In this document: positions 1 to 9,042 of the stretch, one piece after another
Layout of the letters: each line of letters starts with the position of its first letter
Position numbering within the stretch: position 1 is the stretch's first letter
NCBI RefSeq assembly: GCF_947497275.1
Contig: NZ_CANMFS010000003.1
Span: 248,001-312,000 of the forward strand
Length of the DNA stretch: 64,000 nt
Reading direction: 5' to 3'
DNA from: an uncultured Sulfitobacter sp.
Lineage (GTDB): Bacteria; Pseudomonadota; Alphaproteobacteria; Rhodobacterales; Rhodobacteraceae
Position numbers and translations under genes: made by a program
The notes under the pieces: generated by a model
Databases searched by the model: none
What the model was told of the DNA's origin: nothing
The model's input: only the letters and a program-made list of their open reading frames with translations

Positions 1-1419
1 GTAGACGGATTTGAGCTGGCTATAATGCTCGATCGCGGCTTTTGAATTTTCGCGGCCCACGCCGGATGCCTTCACGCCGCCAAAGGGTGCTTCGACAGGC
101 GCGTCGTTGTAGGTATTGATATAACAGGTGCCCGCCTCGAACCCGGCGGCGATCCGGTGCGCACGCGTGAGATTATTGGTAAAGACACCGGCGGCCAACC
201 CGAATTCGGTCGCATTGGCGCGGGCAAGCACCTCGGTCTCGTCCTCGAAATCCAGTACCGCCATGACGGGGCCAAAAATCTCTTCGCGGGCGATCACCAT
301 GTCGTCGGTCACGTCGGCAAAGACACAGGGCTGCATATAGAAACCAGGACGATCAATCGCCTTGCCGCCATAGGCCAGACGCGCGCCCTCCGCCTCGCCC
401 TTGGCGATGTAATCAAGCGCGATCTTCATCTGATGCTCTGACACCATCGGGCCGAAATTAGTCGTGGGGTCCATCGGATCGCCGATTACGGCCGCGTCCA
501 GCCGCGCGGCCAGGCGGTTGAGGAATTGTTCCTTGATGTCTTTATGAACGAACACGCGGGTGCCGTTTGAGCAGACCTGGCCGGAGCTGTAGAAATTGCC
601 CAGGATCGCACCAGAGACTGCGTTTTCGATATTGGCGTCTTCGAACACGATCATCGGGGATTTGCCGCCCAACTCCATCGTCACATGCTTCATCCCTTCG
701 GCGGCGGCGGCATAGACCTTGCGCCCCGTCGGCACCGATCCGGTGAGCGAAACCTTGTCCACGCGGGCATCGGTGACGAGCGCGGCCCCCACCTCGCCCA
801 TGCCCTGTACAACATTGTACAGGCCCGCCGGAAGCCCTGCCTCGTGCAGGATCTCGGCGACTTTCAGAGCACTCAGCGGCGTTGTCTCGGACGGCTTGAA
901 GACCACTGCATTGCCGCACGCCAGGGCCGGCGCGCCTTTCCAGCAGGCGATCTGCGTCGGATAATTCCATGCGCCGATCCCCACGCACACGCCCAAAGGC
1001 TCGCGGCGGGTATAGACCCAATCCTCGCCAAGCTGGATATGCTCCCCGGTCAGGGTCGCTGCCATACCGCCGAAGTATTCCAGCGCATCGGCACCGCTCG
1101 TCGCGTCGGCGACGGAGGTTTCCTGATAGGGTTTGCCGGTGTCGTAGGTTTCCAGCACCGACAGATCGTGGTTGCGGTCGCGCATGATATCGGCGGCGCG
1201 GCGCAGGATGCGACCGCGCTCGGTCCCGCTCATCGCGGCCCATGCGCCTTGTGCCCGGCGCGCGGCGTCAAGGGCGCGGTCCACGATAGCGGGCGTTGCG
1301 GCGTACACGGTCGCGATCTTTTCGCCGGTGGCGGGATAGATCACGTCGATCGGCGTACCGCTGTCGTCCTCGACATAGGCGCCGTCGATAAAGTGACTGG
1401 CTTTGGGTTGGGTTTGCAT
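1..1419 (-). CDS. betB: Betaine aldehyde dehydrogenase (3' end cut by window edge)
   Basis: NAD(P)-dependent oxidation of betaine aldehyde to glycine betaine, the last step from choline to the osmoprotectant, in the cytoplasm. 473 codons are open from the ATG at 1419 to the window edge with no stop; the family is about 485 residues, so only a short C-terminus is missing. Aldehyde dehydrogenase landmarks are present: WNYP with Asn152, FKPSE with Lys175, MELGGKSP with the general base Glu249, and GQVCSNGT with the nucleophile Cys283. The SNGT context after the Cys is typical of BetB. It is the most distal visible gene of the minus-strand betI-betC-transporter-betB series; betA would be expected just outside the window, but this is inference. 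Confidence 0.95.
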   Translation of the reverse strand, partial: MQTQPKASHFIDGAYVEDDSGTPIDVIYPATGEKIATVYAATPAIVDRALDAARRAQGAWAAMSGTERGRILRRAADIMRDRNHDLSVLETYDTGKPYQETSVADATSGADALEYFGGMAATLTGEHIQLGEDWVYTRREPLGVCVGIGAWNYPTQIACWKGAPALACGNAVVFKPSETTPLSALKVAEILHEAGLPAGLYNVVQGMGEVGAALVTDARVDKVSLTGSVPTGRKVYAAAAEGMKHVTMELGGKSPMIVFEDANIENAVSGAILGNFYSSGQVCSNGTRVFVHKDIKEQFLNRLAARLDAAVIGDPMDPTTNFGPMVSEHQMKIALDYIAKGEAEGARLAYGGKAIDRPGFYMQPCVFADVTDDMVIAREEIFGPVMAVLDFEDETEVLARANATEFGLAAGVFTNNLTRAHRIAAGFEAGTCYINTYNDAPVEAPFGGVKASGVGRENSKAAIEHYSQLKSVY

Positions 1420-1441
1420 AAAACCTCTTTATTCAGACTAT

Positions 1442-1468
1442 GGCCCCGCCCACGATGCGGACGGGACC
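1442..1468 (-). other. Intercistronic GC-rich hairpin upstream of betB
   Basis: In the minus-strand transcript, a 10-base arm at 1459-1468 can pair fully with 1442-1451 across a 7-base loop, using two G-U wobbles. The plus-strand RNA would have mismatches at those positions, so the structure fits the transcribed strand. No U-run follows, so it is more likely an mRNA-stability or partial-attenuation element between the transporter gene and betB than a terminator. Low-level evidence. Confidence 0.35.
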
Positions 1469-1485
1469 TTGGTTTCGGGGTTGGA

Positions 1486-2667
1486 TCAGTTGAGCGGTGC
1501 CGCTTGGCCATCCAGTTTCTTAAGCGAGTGATTGCGCCCGAAGAACATGTAGGCCAGTGCCAGCAGGTAGATTCCGATAACGACGGTACCGACCCATTGG
1601 ATCTGCAACCATTGGCTTTGGAACAGCAGCGTCAGGATGAACAGACCGATAGCATTGGCAAAGACGTACTGCACCGTTCCGAACCGCTCGGCCGTCAGGT
1701 TCAGGTTGTCGGTATAAAGGCGGATCAGGCTGTCGAAGCTGTTGATCACAAAGACGATGCCGACGATGGTCATGGCCCAGTTGGGCAAGCCCGCCGTACC
1801 GATCCCGTTCAGGTGGTAGTAGTAGAGAACCGTGAACCACAGTCCCAGCGGGATGGACGGGAAGATCAACAGCGACGCAAGGAGCTGCCATGTCTTCAGA
1901 CCGCTGACGAAACGGCTGACGAACTGGCCGATCATGATCGACCATGCGAACCACCAGAACAGATAGAACTCGTGATACTCGGTCAACGGCACCACGAACT
2001 TGTGGATGTTGGCAAAATAGCCGCCGATCTCACTGCCCGTGGACGCAAGATCACCGACGGACATACCCGCGTTCCACCACATGTAGGCAATCAACATGCC
2101 GAACAATACCGTTGAGCTGACCGAAAGCACCCGCACAAATTTGATGTCGGTCGAACTGAACGCCGCGATCAGGATCACGAGGAAACAGATCAGGTAGAAG
2201 ACCGGCAGGATCGTCTCACCGTCGCCCACTTCTGCGATGTAATAGGGCATGTAGATCAGGAACAGCGCGCCGGTGAAGGCGCAGGTTGTGATGATGACGA
2301 TATTGTTAAGGATCTTCACCGCCGGAATCTCAAAGAACTTCGTGCGCGGCTCGATCGCGCAGAAATAGAACGTCGTGAGGAAGTAGAACGCCCAGATCAG
2401 AAAGCCCCAAAAGCCGAATTCAAGCGCCAGCGGGTTGGTGAAGCCATAGGCCGGTTCGGTTGCGACATCGGCATAGAGCGGATAATCGAACGCCAGCGGA
2501 AACATGATCAGGCCCACGTCGAGGCCGGAAGTGAACAGGATTGCGATGAACACGAAAAGAGACTGCGGCTGGGTGCCCGTCAGTTCGAGATTCCAGTACC
2601 GGATCGTCGCGTAGATCACGAGCGCGAAGGCAAGGATCACCCCGAAGGAAATGATAGGTGTTAACAT
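1486..2667 (-). CDS. Shortened BCCT-family choline/betaine transporter
   Basis: A 393-residue, almost entirely hydrophobic membrane protein. It contains a BCCT-like core: the segment LFWWFAWSIMIGQFVSRF resembles the family signature, including the W-W-x-x-W pattern that forms the quaternary-ammonium aromatic box in BetP. FVINSFDSLIRL resembles the later BCCT N-S-x-D-S segment, and the N-terminal SGLDVGLIMFPLAFDYPL resembles the family's SxGIGxGLxFxGxxEP helix. Canonical BCCT proteins are about 500-700 residues, so this one starts later and has shorter tails. It sits between betC and betB, which supports uptake of choline, choline sulfate or betaine. The start follows an AGGGACC ribosome-binding site. 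Family membership is fairly secure; the substrate is inferred from context. Confidence 0.75.
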   Translation of the reverse strand: MLTPIISFGVILAFALVIYATIRYWNLELTGTQPQSLFVFIAILFTSGLDVGLIMFPLAFDYPLYADVATEPAYGFTNPLALEFGFWGFLIWAFYFLTTFYFCAIEPRTKFFEIPAVKILNNIVIITTCAFTGALFLIYMPYYIAEVGDGETILPVFYLICFLVILIAAFSSTDIKFVRVLSVSSTVLFGMLIAYMWWNAGMSVGDLASTGSEIGGYFANIHKFVVPLTEYHEFYLFWWFAWSIMIGQFVSRFVSGLKTWQLLASLLIFPSIPLGLWFTVLYYYHLNGIGTAGLPNWAMTIVGIVFVINSFDSLIRLYTDNLNLTAERFGTVQYVFANAIGLFILTLLFQSQWLQIQWVGTVVIGIYLLALAYMFFGRNHSLKKLDGQAAPLN

Positions 2668-2742
2668 TGTCTGGTCCCTGTTGTTTTTATTCGAGGTGCA
2701 GTTTCGTATCGTCCGCCCTGCACCTTTGGACGGTCGCGCGCA

Positions 2743-4251
2743 TCACTCGTCGCGCGGAAAGCGTTTGTTATCTTCGAGTACGTTGAGATCCATATGGTTG
2801 CGCATGTAGGCCTCGGATGCATCGCGCAGCGGCTGGAAATCCCACGGATAATACCCGCCCTTGCGCAATGCCTCGTAGACGACCCAACGGCGGGCCTGGC
2901 TTTTGCGTACGTCGGCATCGAACGCTTCGAGATCCCAGCGCGCCTCGGATTTGGCACGCAGTTGCGCCAATGTGCCCGCCTGGGCGGACACCTGTGCCAA
3001 ATTGTTCAACTCATGCGGATCGGCGTCCAGATCGAATAGTTGATCGGGGTCGAGCGCACAGCGGTTGAACTTCCATTTACCATAGCGCAGCGACACCAGC
3101 GGCGCATAGGACGCTTCGGCCGCGTATTCCATTGCCACCGGTTCGGTCCGCTCGACGCCCTGCCCCATCGGCACAAGGGTTTGACCGGAGGTCCACTCGC
3201 CGACCTCGTCCATGCTGACCCCCGCCAGATCGCACAGCGTCGGGCAGACGTCGATGTTGCTGACAGGCGTGGTGTGCAGGCCCGGTTCCATTTGAGGCGC
3301 GGCAATCATCATCGGCACGCGCGCGGACCCTTCGAGAAAGCTCATCTTGAACCACAGTCCCCGCTCCCCCAGCATGTCACCGTGGTCGGAGACGAATACG
3401 ATGATCGCCTCCTGCCGGGTGTCTTCCAGCGTTTGCAGGATCTCACCGATCTTGTCGTCGAGATAGCTGATGTTGGCGAAATAGGCGCGGCGCGCGCGTT
3501 TGATGTTGTCCTCGGTGATGTCGAACTCGCGCCAGTTGTTGGCGTCGAAAATACGCTGCGAATGCGGGTCGTGGTCCTCGTAGTCCATCGCGGGTATTTC
3601 CGGCAGCAGATGCTCGCAGTCCGCGTAGAGATCCCAGTATTTTCTGCGCGCGACGTAGGGATCGTGCGGATGGGTGAAGCTGACCGTCAGACACCACGGA
3701 CGCGGATCAAGCCCCCGCGAGAGATCATAAAGCTTGCGCGTCGCCTCATAAGTCACTGCGTCGTCGTACTCCATCTGGTTGGAGATCTCCGCCACGCCCG
3801 CACCCGTGACGCTGCCCATGTTGTGATACCACCAGTCGATCCGCTCTCCCGGTTTGCGGTAGTCCGGGGTCCAGCCGAAATCGGCGGGATAGATATCGGT
3901 GGTCAGGCGCTCTTCGAAACCGTGCAGCTGGTCGGGACCGACAAAATGCATCTTGCCCGACAGGCAGGTCTGGTAGCCCGCGCGCCTCAGGTGATGCGCG
4001 TAGGTGGGGATCGAAGAGGTGAACTCGGCCGCGTTGTCGTAAACGCCTGTGGCGCTTGGCAACTGGCCCGACATGAAAGCCGCCCGCCCCGGCGCGCACA
4101 GCGGCGAGGCCGTATAGGCATTGCGAAAACGGGTCGACCGTGCGGCGAGTTTTTTCAGATTGGGTGCATGCAACCAATCGGCAGGCCCGTCGGGAAACAG
4201 GGTGCCATTGAGCTGATCGACCATGAGAACGAGTATATTCGGGTGGCTCAT
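2743..4251 (-). CDS. betC: Choline sulfatase
   Basis: Hydrolyses choline-O-sulfate to choline plus sulfate and feeds the Bet pathway. The 502-residue length matches BetC. The N-terminus carries the metal-binding VDQ (Asp12, Gln13), and residues 52-56 read C-A-P-G-R, the sulfatase C-x-P-x-R motif whose Cys is converted to formylglycine. Downstream are GKMHFVG and the late VSDHGDMLGERGLW segment with metal and active-site residues. The ATG overlaps the stop of betI by four bases (ATGA), so the two are probably translationally coupled. The presence of betC in the operon indicates use of choline sulfate, common in marine bacteria and plant-associated taxa. Confidence 0.95.
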   Translation of the reverse strand: MSHPNILVLMVDQLNGTLFPDGPADWLHAPNLKKLAARSTRFRNAYTASPLCAPGRAAFMSGQLPSATGVYDNAAEFTSSIPTYAHHLRRAGYQTCLSGKMHFVGPDQLHGFEERLTTDIYPADFGWTPDYRKPGERIDWWYHNMGSVTGAGVAEISNQMEYDDAVTYEATRKLYDLSRGLDPRPWCLTVSFTHPHDPYVARRKYWDLYADCEHLLPEIPAMDYEDHDPHSQRIFDANNWREFDITEDNIKRARRAYFANISYLDDKIGEILQTLEDTRQEAIIVFVSDHGDMLGERGLWFKMSFLEGSARVPMMIAAPQMEPGLHTTPVSNIDVCPTLCDLAGVSMDEVGEWTSGQTLVPMGQGVERTEPVAMEYAAEASYAPLVSLRYGKWKFNRCALDPDQLFDLDADPHELNNLAQVSAQAGTLAQLRAKSEARWDLEAFDADVRKSQARRWVVYEALRKGGYYPWDFQPLRDASEAYMRNHMDLNVLEDNKRFPRDE

Positions 4252-4823
4252 GCCGCCTCCTTCAGGATCAGATCAAGCGTGTCGAGCGCGCTTTGCTTGG
4301 CCATCTCGGTCGAGCCGTCCTCGGACAGCGCCGCCCGAAGATAAAGGCCGTCGATGAGCGCCGCGAGCGTTTCCGCGTGCTGCGTCGGGCGCGCAGTGAG
4401 CGGACGCAGCGCGTGCACGAGATTTGACCGAAGGCGCCGGTGGTACACCGACAGCAACTGTCGCGTTTCCGGATTGGTGTTGGCCGAAGCATAAAGCGTC
4501 ATCCACGCCGCCACGGTCGCGGGCTCGAAGAATGGATCGGCAAAGCTGGTGGTGATGATCGCGTCCGCACGGGCGCGCGGACCGTCCGTCTGAGCCAGCG
4601 CGCGCCGGATCTCCACGCCGTACTGGCCAAGAATATGGCGCATCGCGGCAAGAAATATCTGCGTCTTGCCGCCGAAGTAATGATGCGCCAGCGCGGAAGA
4701 CATCCCCGCCGTTCTGGCAATCTGCCCCACCGTCACGTCAAGCGATTGCGCGCGCCCGATCTCGTGGATCGTCGCCTTGACCAGGGCCGCGCGGCGCAGG
4801 GGTTCCATTCCGACTTTCGGCAT
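4248..4823 (-). CDS. betI: TetR-family repressor of the bet genes
   Basis: A choline-responsive TetR repressor that controls betaine synthesis genes. The N-terminal MPKVGMEPLRRAALVKATI matches the conserved BetI start, followed by a helix-turn-helix (VGQIARTAGMSSALAHHYFGGK). The C-terminal half holds LAALIDGLYLRAALSEDG, as in BetI. An in-frame ATG at 4835 lies four codons upstream; I prefer 4823 because family members begin with MPK, but neither start has a clear Shine-Dalgarno. It is the first gene of the minus-strand bet run and overlaps betC by four bases. A palindrome just upstream (4870-4883) is a candidate self-operator. Confidence 0.9.
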   Translation of the reverse strand: MPKVGMEPLRRAALVKATIHEIGRAQSLDVTVGQIARTAGMSSALAHHYFGGKTQIFLAAMRHILGQYGVEIRRALAQTDGPRARADAIITTSFADPFFEPATVAAWMTLYASANTNPETRQLLSVYHRRLRSNLVHALRPLTARPTQHAETLAALIDGLYLRAALSEDGSTEMAKQSALDTLDLILKEAA

Positions 4824-4864
4824 TAGAATCGACATATTTTCATCATGCCCGCGAACGTGACGGT

Positions 4865-4883
4865 TTTATATTGATCCGTCAAT
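4865..4883 (-). promoter_or_regulatory. Candidate bet promoter -10 with BetI operator palindrome
   Basis: A perfect inverted repeat, ATTGA-TCCG-TCAAT, spans 4870-4883. On the minus strand it is followed directly by TATAAA (4870-4865), a good -10 element about 30 bases ahead of betI. A repressor bound here would cover the promoter. Known BetI sites are palindromes of similar TTGA...TCAA character; assignment to BetI is inferred from position and symmetry. Confidence 0.55.
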
Positions 4884-4893
4884 CAACAAAAAA

Positions 4894-5796
4894 TCAGGTC
4901 TTTGTCGCATGAGACACCGGAGTTACCGTACGCTTCAGCATCGCCTCGCGCCAGGTGATGAAGGTGACCGATCCCAGAATGACGAAACCGCCCAGAACGA
5001 CCCAGATATCAATCGGTTCCGAAAACCAAACAGCGCCCAGCGCGGTGGCCCAGATCAGCTGCAGGAACGTCACCGGCTGGGTGACTGTTACAGGCGCTGC
5101 GGCGAAGGCCAGCGTCATCGTATAGTGTCCGGCCGTCGCAAAGGCAGCGACGGCGAATAGAAACCCAAGCTCGCGCGGTGTGGGGGTGATCCAGTTCGCG
5201 ACGGCGAACGGAAACAGGCCAATCGTCACAAAGACCGACAGCATCGCGACAATCACAAATGGCTTGACCTCATCCGTCAGTATTTTGGCGACAAGATAGC
5301 TGCCGGCAAACACGACCGCCGCGAAAACCATTCCCAGATGCCCGGTGCTGACTTCGCGAAAGCCGGGACGCAGGATAATCGCGGCACCGACCAACCCCAG
5401 CACAACTGCCACGATCCGGCGCAGCGCCAACCGTTCTCCGAGAAACAGCGCGGCGCCTACAGTGACGTAGATAGGTGCGAGGTAATTCAGTGCCGTGACA
5501 TCCGCGATGGGAATCCGGACCATCGCGTAGAACCACATCATCACTCCAACCGAATGGCAAAGCCCGCGCAGCGAAAACAGCGCCCACTGCCGGCGGGTCA
5601 GATTTGCGTCCTGAATCGCCTTGAGCGATGGGAGCAGAAACAGCAGACCCATCGCATAGCGCAAGAAGGCAGCTTCGCCGGAAGGAATGCGCGGGCCCAT
5701 CGTTTTCACCGGCGCCGTGACCATGAGAAAACACAGACCGGTGATGAACATCCAGAAGATACCGGTGAGCGGGCGTTGGGGAGGACGGGAATTCAT
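4894..5796 (-). CDS. EamA/DMT-family inner-membrane transporter
   Basis: About 300 residues with ten predicted membrane helices arranged as two EamA halves, as in the drug/metabolite transporter superfamily. The first half begins TGIFWMFITGLCFLMVTAP and includes FLRYAMGLLFLLPSL; the second starts near HLGMVFAAVVFAGSYLVAK. The substrate cannot be read from sequence. The ATG at 5796 is preferred on family N-terminus; a GTG at 5835, abutting the stop of the upstream exporter gene, would add 13 residues. It is probably co-transcribed with the LysE-family gene, with the bet promoter immediately downstream. Confidence 0.85.
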   Translation of the reverse strand: MNSRPPQRPLTGIFWMFITGLCFLMVTAPVKTMGPRIPSGEAAFLRYAMGLLFLLPSLKAIQDANLTRRQWALFSLRGLCHSVGVMMWFYAMVRIPIADVTALNYLAPIYVTVGAALFLGERLALRRIVAVVLGLVGAAIILRPGFREVSTGHLGMVFAAVVFAGSYLVAKILTDEVKPFVIVAMLSVFVTIGLFPFAVANWITPTPRELGFLFAVAAFATAGHYTMTLAFAAAPVTVTQPVTFLQLIWATALGAVWFSEPIDIWVVLGGFVILGSVTFITWREAMLKRTVTPVSHATKT

Positions 5797-5835
5797 GGAG
5801 GATGATGATCGCACCTTAAGAGCGGGTGCAAGCAC

Positions 5836-6435
5836 TTAGTGGACAATAAGGCTCGCCGCAATCGCCCACATGATCAGCGCGATGATCCCATCGAGTATTC
5901 GCCAGCTGACCGGGCGCGCGAATACCGGCTGCAACAGCCGCGCCCCATACCCCAAGGCAAAGAAGAAAACGAAGCTTGCCGTCACCGCGCCAATCCCGAA
6001 CAGAAGCCGGTCCGGGTATTGCGCCGAGATGGATCCGATCAGCACAAGTGTATCGAGATAGACATGCGGATTGAGCCACGTCAACGCGAGCAATGTCAGC
6101 AGCGTCTTGTGCAGGCTGCGCGCGGGCGCGCCCGCTGGGTCCATCACCGCACCGCCGCGCCACGCGCTCAGCGCATTCTGCGTGCCGTAGACCAGCAAAA
6201 ACGCAGCACCGCCGTACCGCATCACCGTCTCCAGCCACGGCACCGCTTCCGCCAGTGTGCCGAAACCGGCGACACCTGCAGAGATCAGCAACGCATCCGA
6301 GGCGGCACAGGTCAGACAGACCCAGAAAACGTGTTCTCGGCGCACGCCCTGTCGCAATACGAACGCATTTTGCGCACCGATAGCAAGGATCAAGGAGAGG
6401 CTGAGCAGAAAACCGGGGATGAGGGACGTGGTCAC
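5836..6435 (-). CDS. LysE/ArgO-family amino-acid exporter
   Basis: A 199-residue membrane protein of the LysE/RhtB superfamily that exports basic amino acids. The N-terminal LSLILAIGAQNAFVLRQGVRR closely matches the ArgO/LysE signature (G-x-QN-A-F-V-x-x-Q-G). The central LALTWLNPHVYLDTLVLIGS is the second conserved block, with its helix-breaking Asn-Pro. Length is as expected. Arginine or lysine export is the family expectation; no ArgP-type LysR regulator gene lies next to it, so its regulation is not visible here. The EamA gene follows immediately. Confidence 0.88.
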   Translation of the reverse strand: MTTSLIPGFLLSLSLILAIGAQNAFVLRQGVRREHVFWVCLTCAASDALLISAGVAGFGTLAEAVPWLETVMRYGGAAFLLVYGTQNALSAWRGGAVMDPAGAPARSLHKTLLTLLALTWLNPHVYLDTLVLIGSISAQYPDRLLFGIGAVTASFVFFFALGYGARLLQPVFARPVSWRILDGIIALIMWAIAASLIVH

Positions 6436-6733
6436 GGCGCGCGGCTCCTGTTGTGCGGAAACCTGTCACCCTGCCTCGAGGGGGATCGCAAAGGCAGCGC
6501 GTGGTCGTCGGCAGTGGGCATCGCTATACCGTCCGGGTCGTCGAATTGAAAGCCTCGCCCGCGCCTCCGACGGAACGCAGGTGCCGGCGAAATGAGAAAA
6601 TATTTCAGATATTTCCGGCGCATTCACGCTTTTGTCAGGTAAATTCAGCGGATCACATGAAACTGAACGACTGCCTCTTCCGTATCTACTTGTGAATGAC
6701 TAATTGAGCATCTCGTCACCAAGGAAATTTTTC
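6436..6733. other. Divergent intergenic region
   Basis: About 300 bases between the LysE-family gene (minus) and the small unknown gene at 6734 (plus). It becomes A+T-richer towards the right side and must hold both promoters. I see no RNA gene and no convincing coding sequence; open frames here lack ribosome-binding sites and family resemblance. Confidence 0.5.
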
Positions 6734-7045
6734 ATGTTCGAAACGAAACAGAAGCTGGAAATCAGCCGCACCGAGATTGAGTTGATCGAGAAGGCTTTGC
6801 AGACGCAGTCCAAGATATTGCGTGTGGAGGCCGGCGCAGGCGGCGCCGAGGCGACCGACCGTCTTAACGAGATCAAGCGCGTGCTGGCCAAGATCACCGC
6901 GCAGCGTGGTGATCGTTCCCCCCGCCGCCAACGCAGCGGTGGCTTTGCGGGGTTGCTGCGGATGATGGGCAAGCCAGCCGAAACCAGCGGCCTCGCGTCC
7001 GAACGTGATTCCGCCCAGTCATTGCGATGCGGATCACACGGTTGA
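6734..7045 (+). CDS. Small hypothetical protein, charged, N-terminal coiled-coil-like
   Basis: I do not recognise this 103-residue protein. The ATG at 6734 is preceded at good spacing by AAGGA (6721-6725), which favours it over an upstream ATG at 6704. Residues 1-60 (MFETKQKLEISRTEIELIEK...) are strongly helical and alternately charged, coiled-coil-like; a basic stretch (RGDRSPRRQRSGG) and a low-complexity tail follow. No membrane helix or signal peptide. It stands alone between the exporter genes and the convergent PAP2 phosphatase gene. Start and reading frame look sound; function unknown. Confidence 0.55.
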   Translation: MFETKQKLEISRTEIELIEKALQTQSKILRVEAGAGGAEATDRLNEIKRVLAKITAQRGDRSPRRQRSGGFAGLLRMMGKPAETSGLASERDSAQSLRCGSHG

Positions 7046-7257
7046 TCTGAGGCAGGCTGGATAGCGGAGAATCAAACCTTCGAAGTGACGCGCGCGCCTT
7101 CGCACTGAAAAAGCCATGCAATCTGTGTTGTTGCCTGCGTTTCGGGGCGGGGGCGGTTCGGCAATTTCAACTTGGAACCTGACATTTGAACTGGTGCGCG
7201 AAAACCGGGTACGCAATCGGTCCGGTGGTGCGCTGATCCGGTCGCATACGCCTTTGG

Positions 7258-7989
7258 TCAGCTCGCTTTTTCATTCGCACCCATTTCGATATGTCCGCGC
7301 GCCGCCAGGTGGCGGGCGACAAATAGGCAAACCATTGCCCAGGCGCCCCCCGCAAGCCAGCCTGCCGCAACATCCGTCGGCCAGTGCACGCCCATGTAGA
7401 CCCTGCTGATTCCTACGAAAAAGGTCAGCGTCACTGCGACGCTCAAAATATAGATTTTCAAAGCAAGGCGCGGCTGCAGTCGGGCCAGAAGAACTCCGAG
7501 CGTGAGATAGGCAACGGCAGCCATCATCGAATGGCCCGACGGAAAGCTGGCCGTGTGCACGATTGATCCATGCGGAACGAGTTCAGGTCGCGGCCGGTCA
7601 AAGAACTCCTTGGCGACGCCGCTGATCAAGATGCCGCCGCCAACGGTCGTCAGGATATAGAGCATCGTCGGCCACTGGTGTCTCAGCAAAAAGTAAACCG
7701 AAACGACGACAGTAGTCATCGTCAGAACTGCGGTCCCCCCCAACGCAGTGAAGTCGCGGCCCATTTCCTCCAGCCAATCGGGGCCGATGGGATCCGACAA
7801 ATCGCCGGAGGTGCGCAGAAACAGAAGGATACTTTCATCCAGGGTCCGGGTGGATCCATCGACCACTTCATCAGTCAGCTCGGCAAGTGCCCAGACTGCA
7901 CAGACGATAATACCCAGTATTGCCAGCGATGCCGTTTCGAAATTGCGGCGTATCCAACGAAGCAGTGGGATGATCTTTCTATATGGCAT
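7258..7989 (-). CDS. PAP2-family membrane phosphatase
   Basis: A 243-residue inner-membrane phosphatase of the PAP2 (phosphatidic acid phosphatase 2 / undecaprenyl-pyrophosphate phosphatase) superfamily. All three motifs are visible in order: KEFFDRPRP (K-x6-RP), the central PSGH in ASFPSGHSMMAA, and SRVYMGVHWPTDVAAGW (SR-x5-H-x3-D) carrying the catalytic His and Asp. Five or six hydrophobic segments surround them. The likely substrates are lipid phosphates or pyrophosphates on the periplasmic side; the exact one is unknown. It is monocistronic, with YebC upstream on the same strand after about 190 bases. Confidence 0.88.
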   Translation of the reverse strand: MPYRKIIPLLRWIRRNFETASLAILGIIVCAVWALAELTDEVVDGSTRTLDESILLFLRTSGDLSDPIGPDWLEEMGRDFTALGGTAVLTMTTVVVSVYFLLRHQWPTMLYILTTVGGGILISGVAKEFFDRPRPELVPHGSIVHTASFPSGHSMMAAVAYLTLGVLLARLQPRLALKIYILSVAVTLTFFVGISRVYMGVHWPTDVAAGWLAGGAWAMVCLFVARHLAARGHIEMGANEKAS

Positions 7990-8177
7990 CCGAACAATCC
8001 TCTATGAGCATGGACCATTGGGAGGGCACATACCCGGCCGGGTCCCGATGGCAGCTGTATACACCCTGACCGGAAAGGAGTGGGATGCTGACCATTCTTT
8101 TCACCCGACCCTCAGATCCAAGAGGATTCTCGGCGTCGTAGCTTTGCGCTCCGGCATGTCGTGAAAATGCAGGGTCG

Positions 8178-8921
8178 CTATTCGAGCTGTTCCATAACCT
8201 CGTCGGAGGCTTCGAAATTGGCGGTAACCCGTTGTACGTCGTCATCATCCTCCAAAGCGTCGATCAGCTTCATCAACTTCTGCATGCTTTCCAGATCCAT
8301 CTCGGTGGTCGTCGTGGGACGCCAGATCAGTTTTGTGCTGTCGGATTCACCAAGTTCGGCCTCGAGCGCGGACGAGACCTCGTTGAGGTCGGTATCCGCG
8401 CAATAGATCACATGCCCGTCCTCGGAGCTTTCAGCGTCTTCGGCACCCGCCTCGATCGCGGCCATCATCACCGTGTCGGCATCGCCCACGTCCGCGGGAT
8501 AGGTCACTTCGCCCTTACGCTCGAACATGAAACCGACCGATCCTGTCTCGCCCAGGTTTCCGCCGTTCTTGGTAAAGGTTGAGCGCACGGTGGAGGCTGT
8601 GCGGTTGCGGTTATCGGTCATCGTCTCGACGATCACGGCGACGCCGTTGGGACCATAACCCTCATAGCGGATCTCTTCGTAATCCTCCGCGTCGCCTCCC
8701 GTCGCTTTCTTGATCGCGCGGTCGATGTTGTCTTTCGGCATCGACGCCTGCTTGGCCTCTTTGACGGCAAGACGCAGCCGCGGGTTCTTGTCGGGATCGG
8801 GATCGCCCATCTTGGCCGCGACGGTGATCTCCTTGGAGAACTTCGAAAACAGTTTCGAGCGCAGCTTGTCCTGGCGCCCTTTGCGGTGCTGGATGTTTGC
8901 CCATTTGGAATGGCCGGCCAT
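8178..8921 (-). CDS. yebC: YebC/PmpR (TACO1) family protein
   Basis: 247 residues beginning [18 protein letters not shown], the invariant start of this family. The conserved [18 protein letters not shown] and [14 protein letters not shown] blocks follow, then the acidic C-terminal domains. Members were annotated as DNA-binding regulators; more recent work ties several to relief of ribosome stalling, so a translation-factor role is at least as likely. It has its own transcript, divergent from the SLC13-type gene at 9043. Confidence 0.95.
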   Translation of the reverse strand: MAGHSKWANIQHRKGRQDKLRSKLFSKFSKEITVAAKMGDPDPDKNPRLRLAVKEAKQASMPKDNIDRAIKKATGGDAEDYEEIRYEGYGPNGVAVIVETMTDNRNRTASTVRSTFTKNGGNLGETGSVGFMFERKGEVTYPADVGDADTVMMAAIEAGAEDAESSEDGHVIYCADTDLNEVSSALEAELGESDSTKLIWRPTTTTEMDLESMQKLMKLIDALEDDDDVQRVTANFEASDEVMEQLE

Positions 8922-9042
8922 GTCTGTTCTCCGTCGAAAAAGTTTCGCCCCGTCTATATGTCAGCGCGGGTGCCAAGGGCAATCCCCCCTTGCGCGCGTG
9001 TCCGCCTCCGCGCCACATGGGGGCACCCAACGCGAGGCCGTC

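Noticed and set aside
685..2115. 476-codon plus-strand open frame
   Set aside because: It is antisense to betB and the BCCT-like gene, has no family resemblance, and its composition follows from high-G+C shadowing.
8087..8140. 18-codon frame preceded by AAAGGAG upstream of the PAP2 gene
   Set aside because: Good ribosome site but no membrane helix, conserved pattern or neighbour coupling; too short to support.
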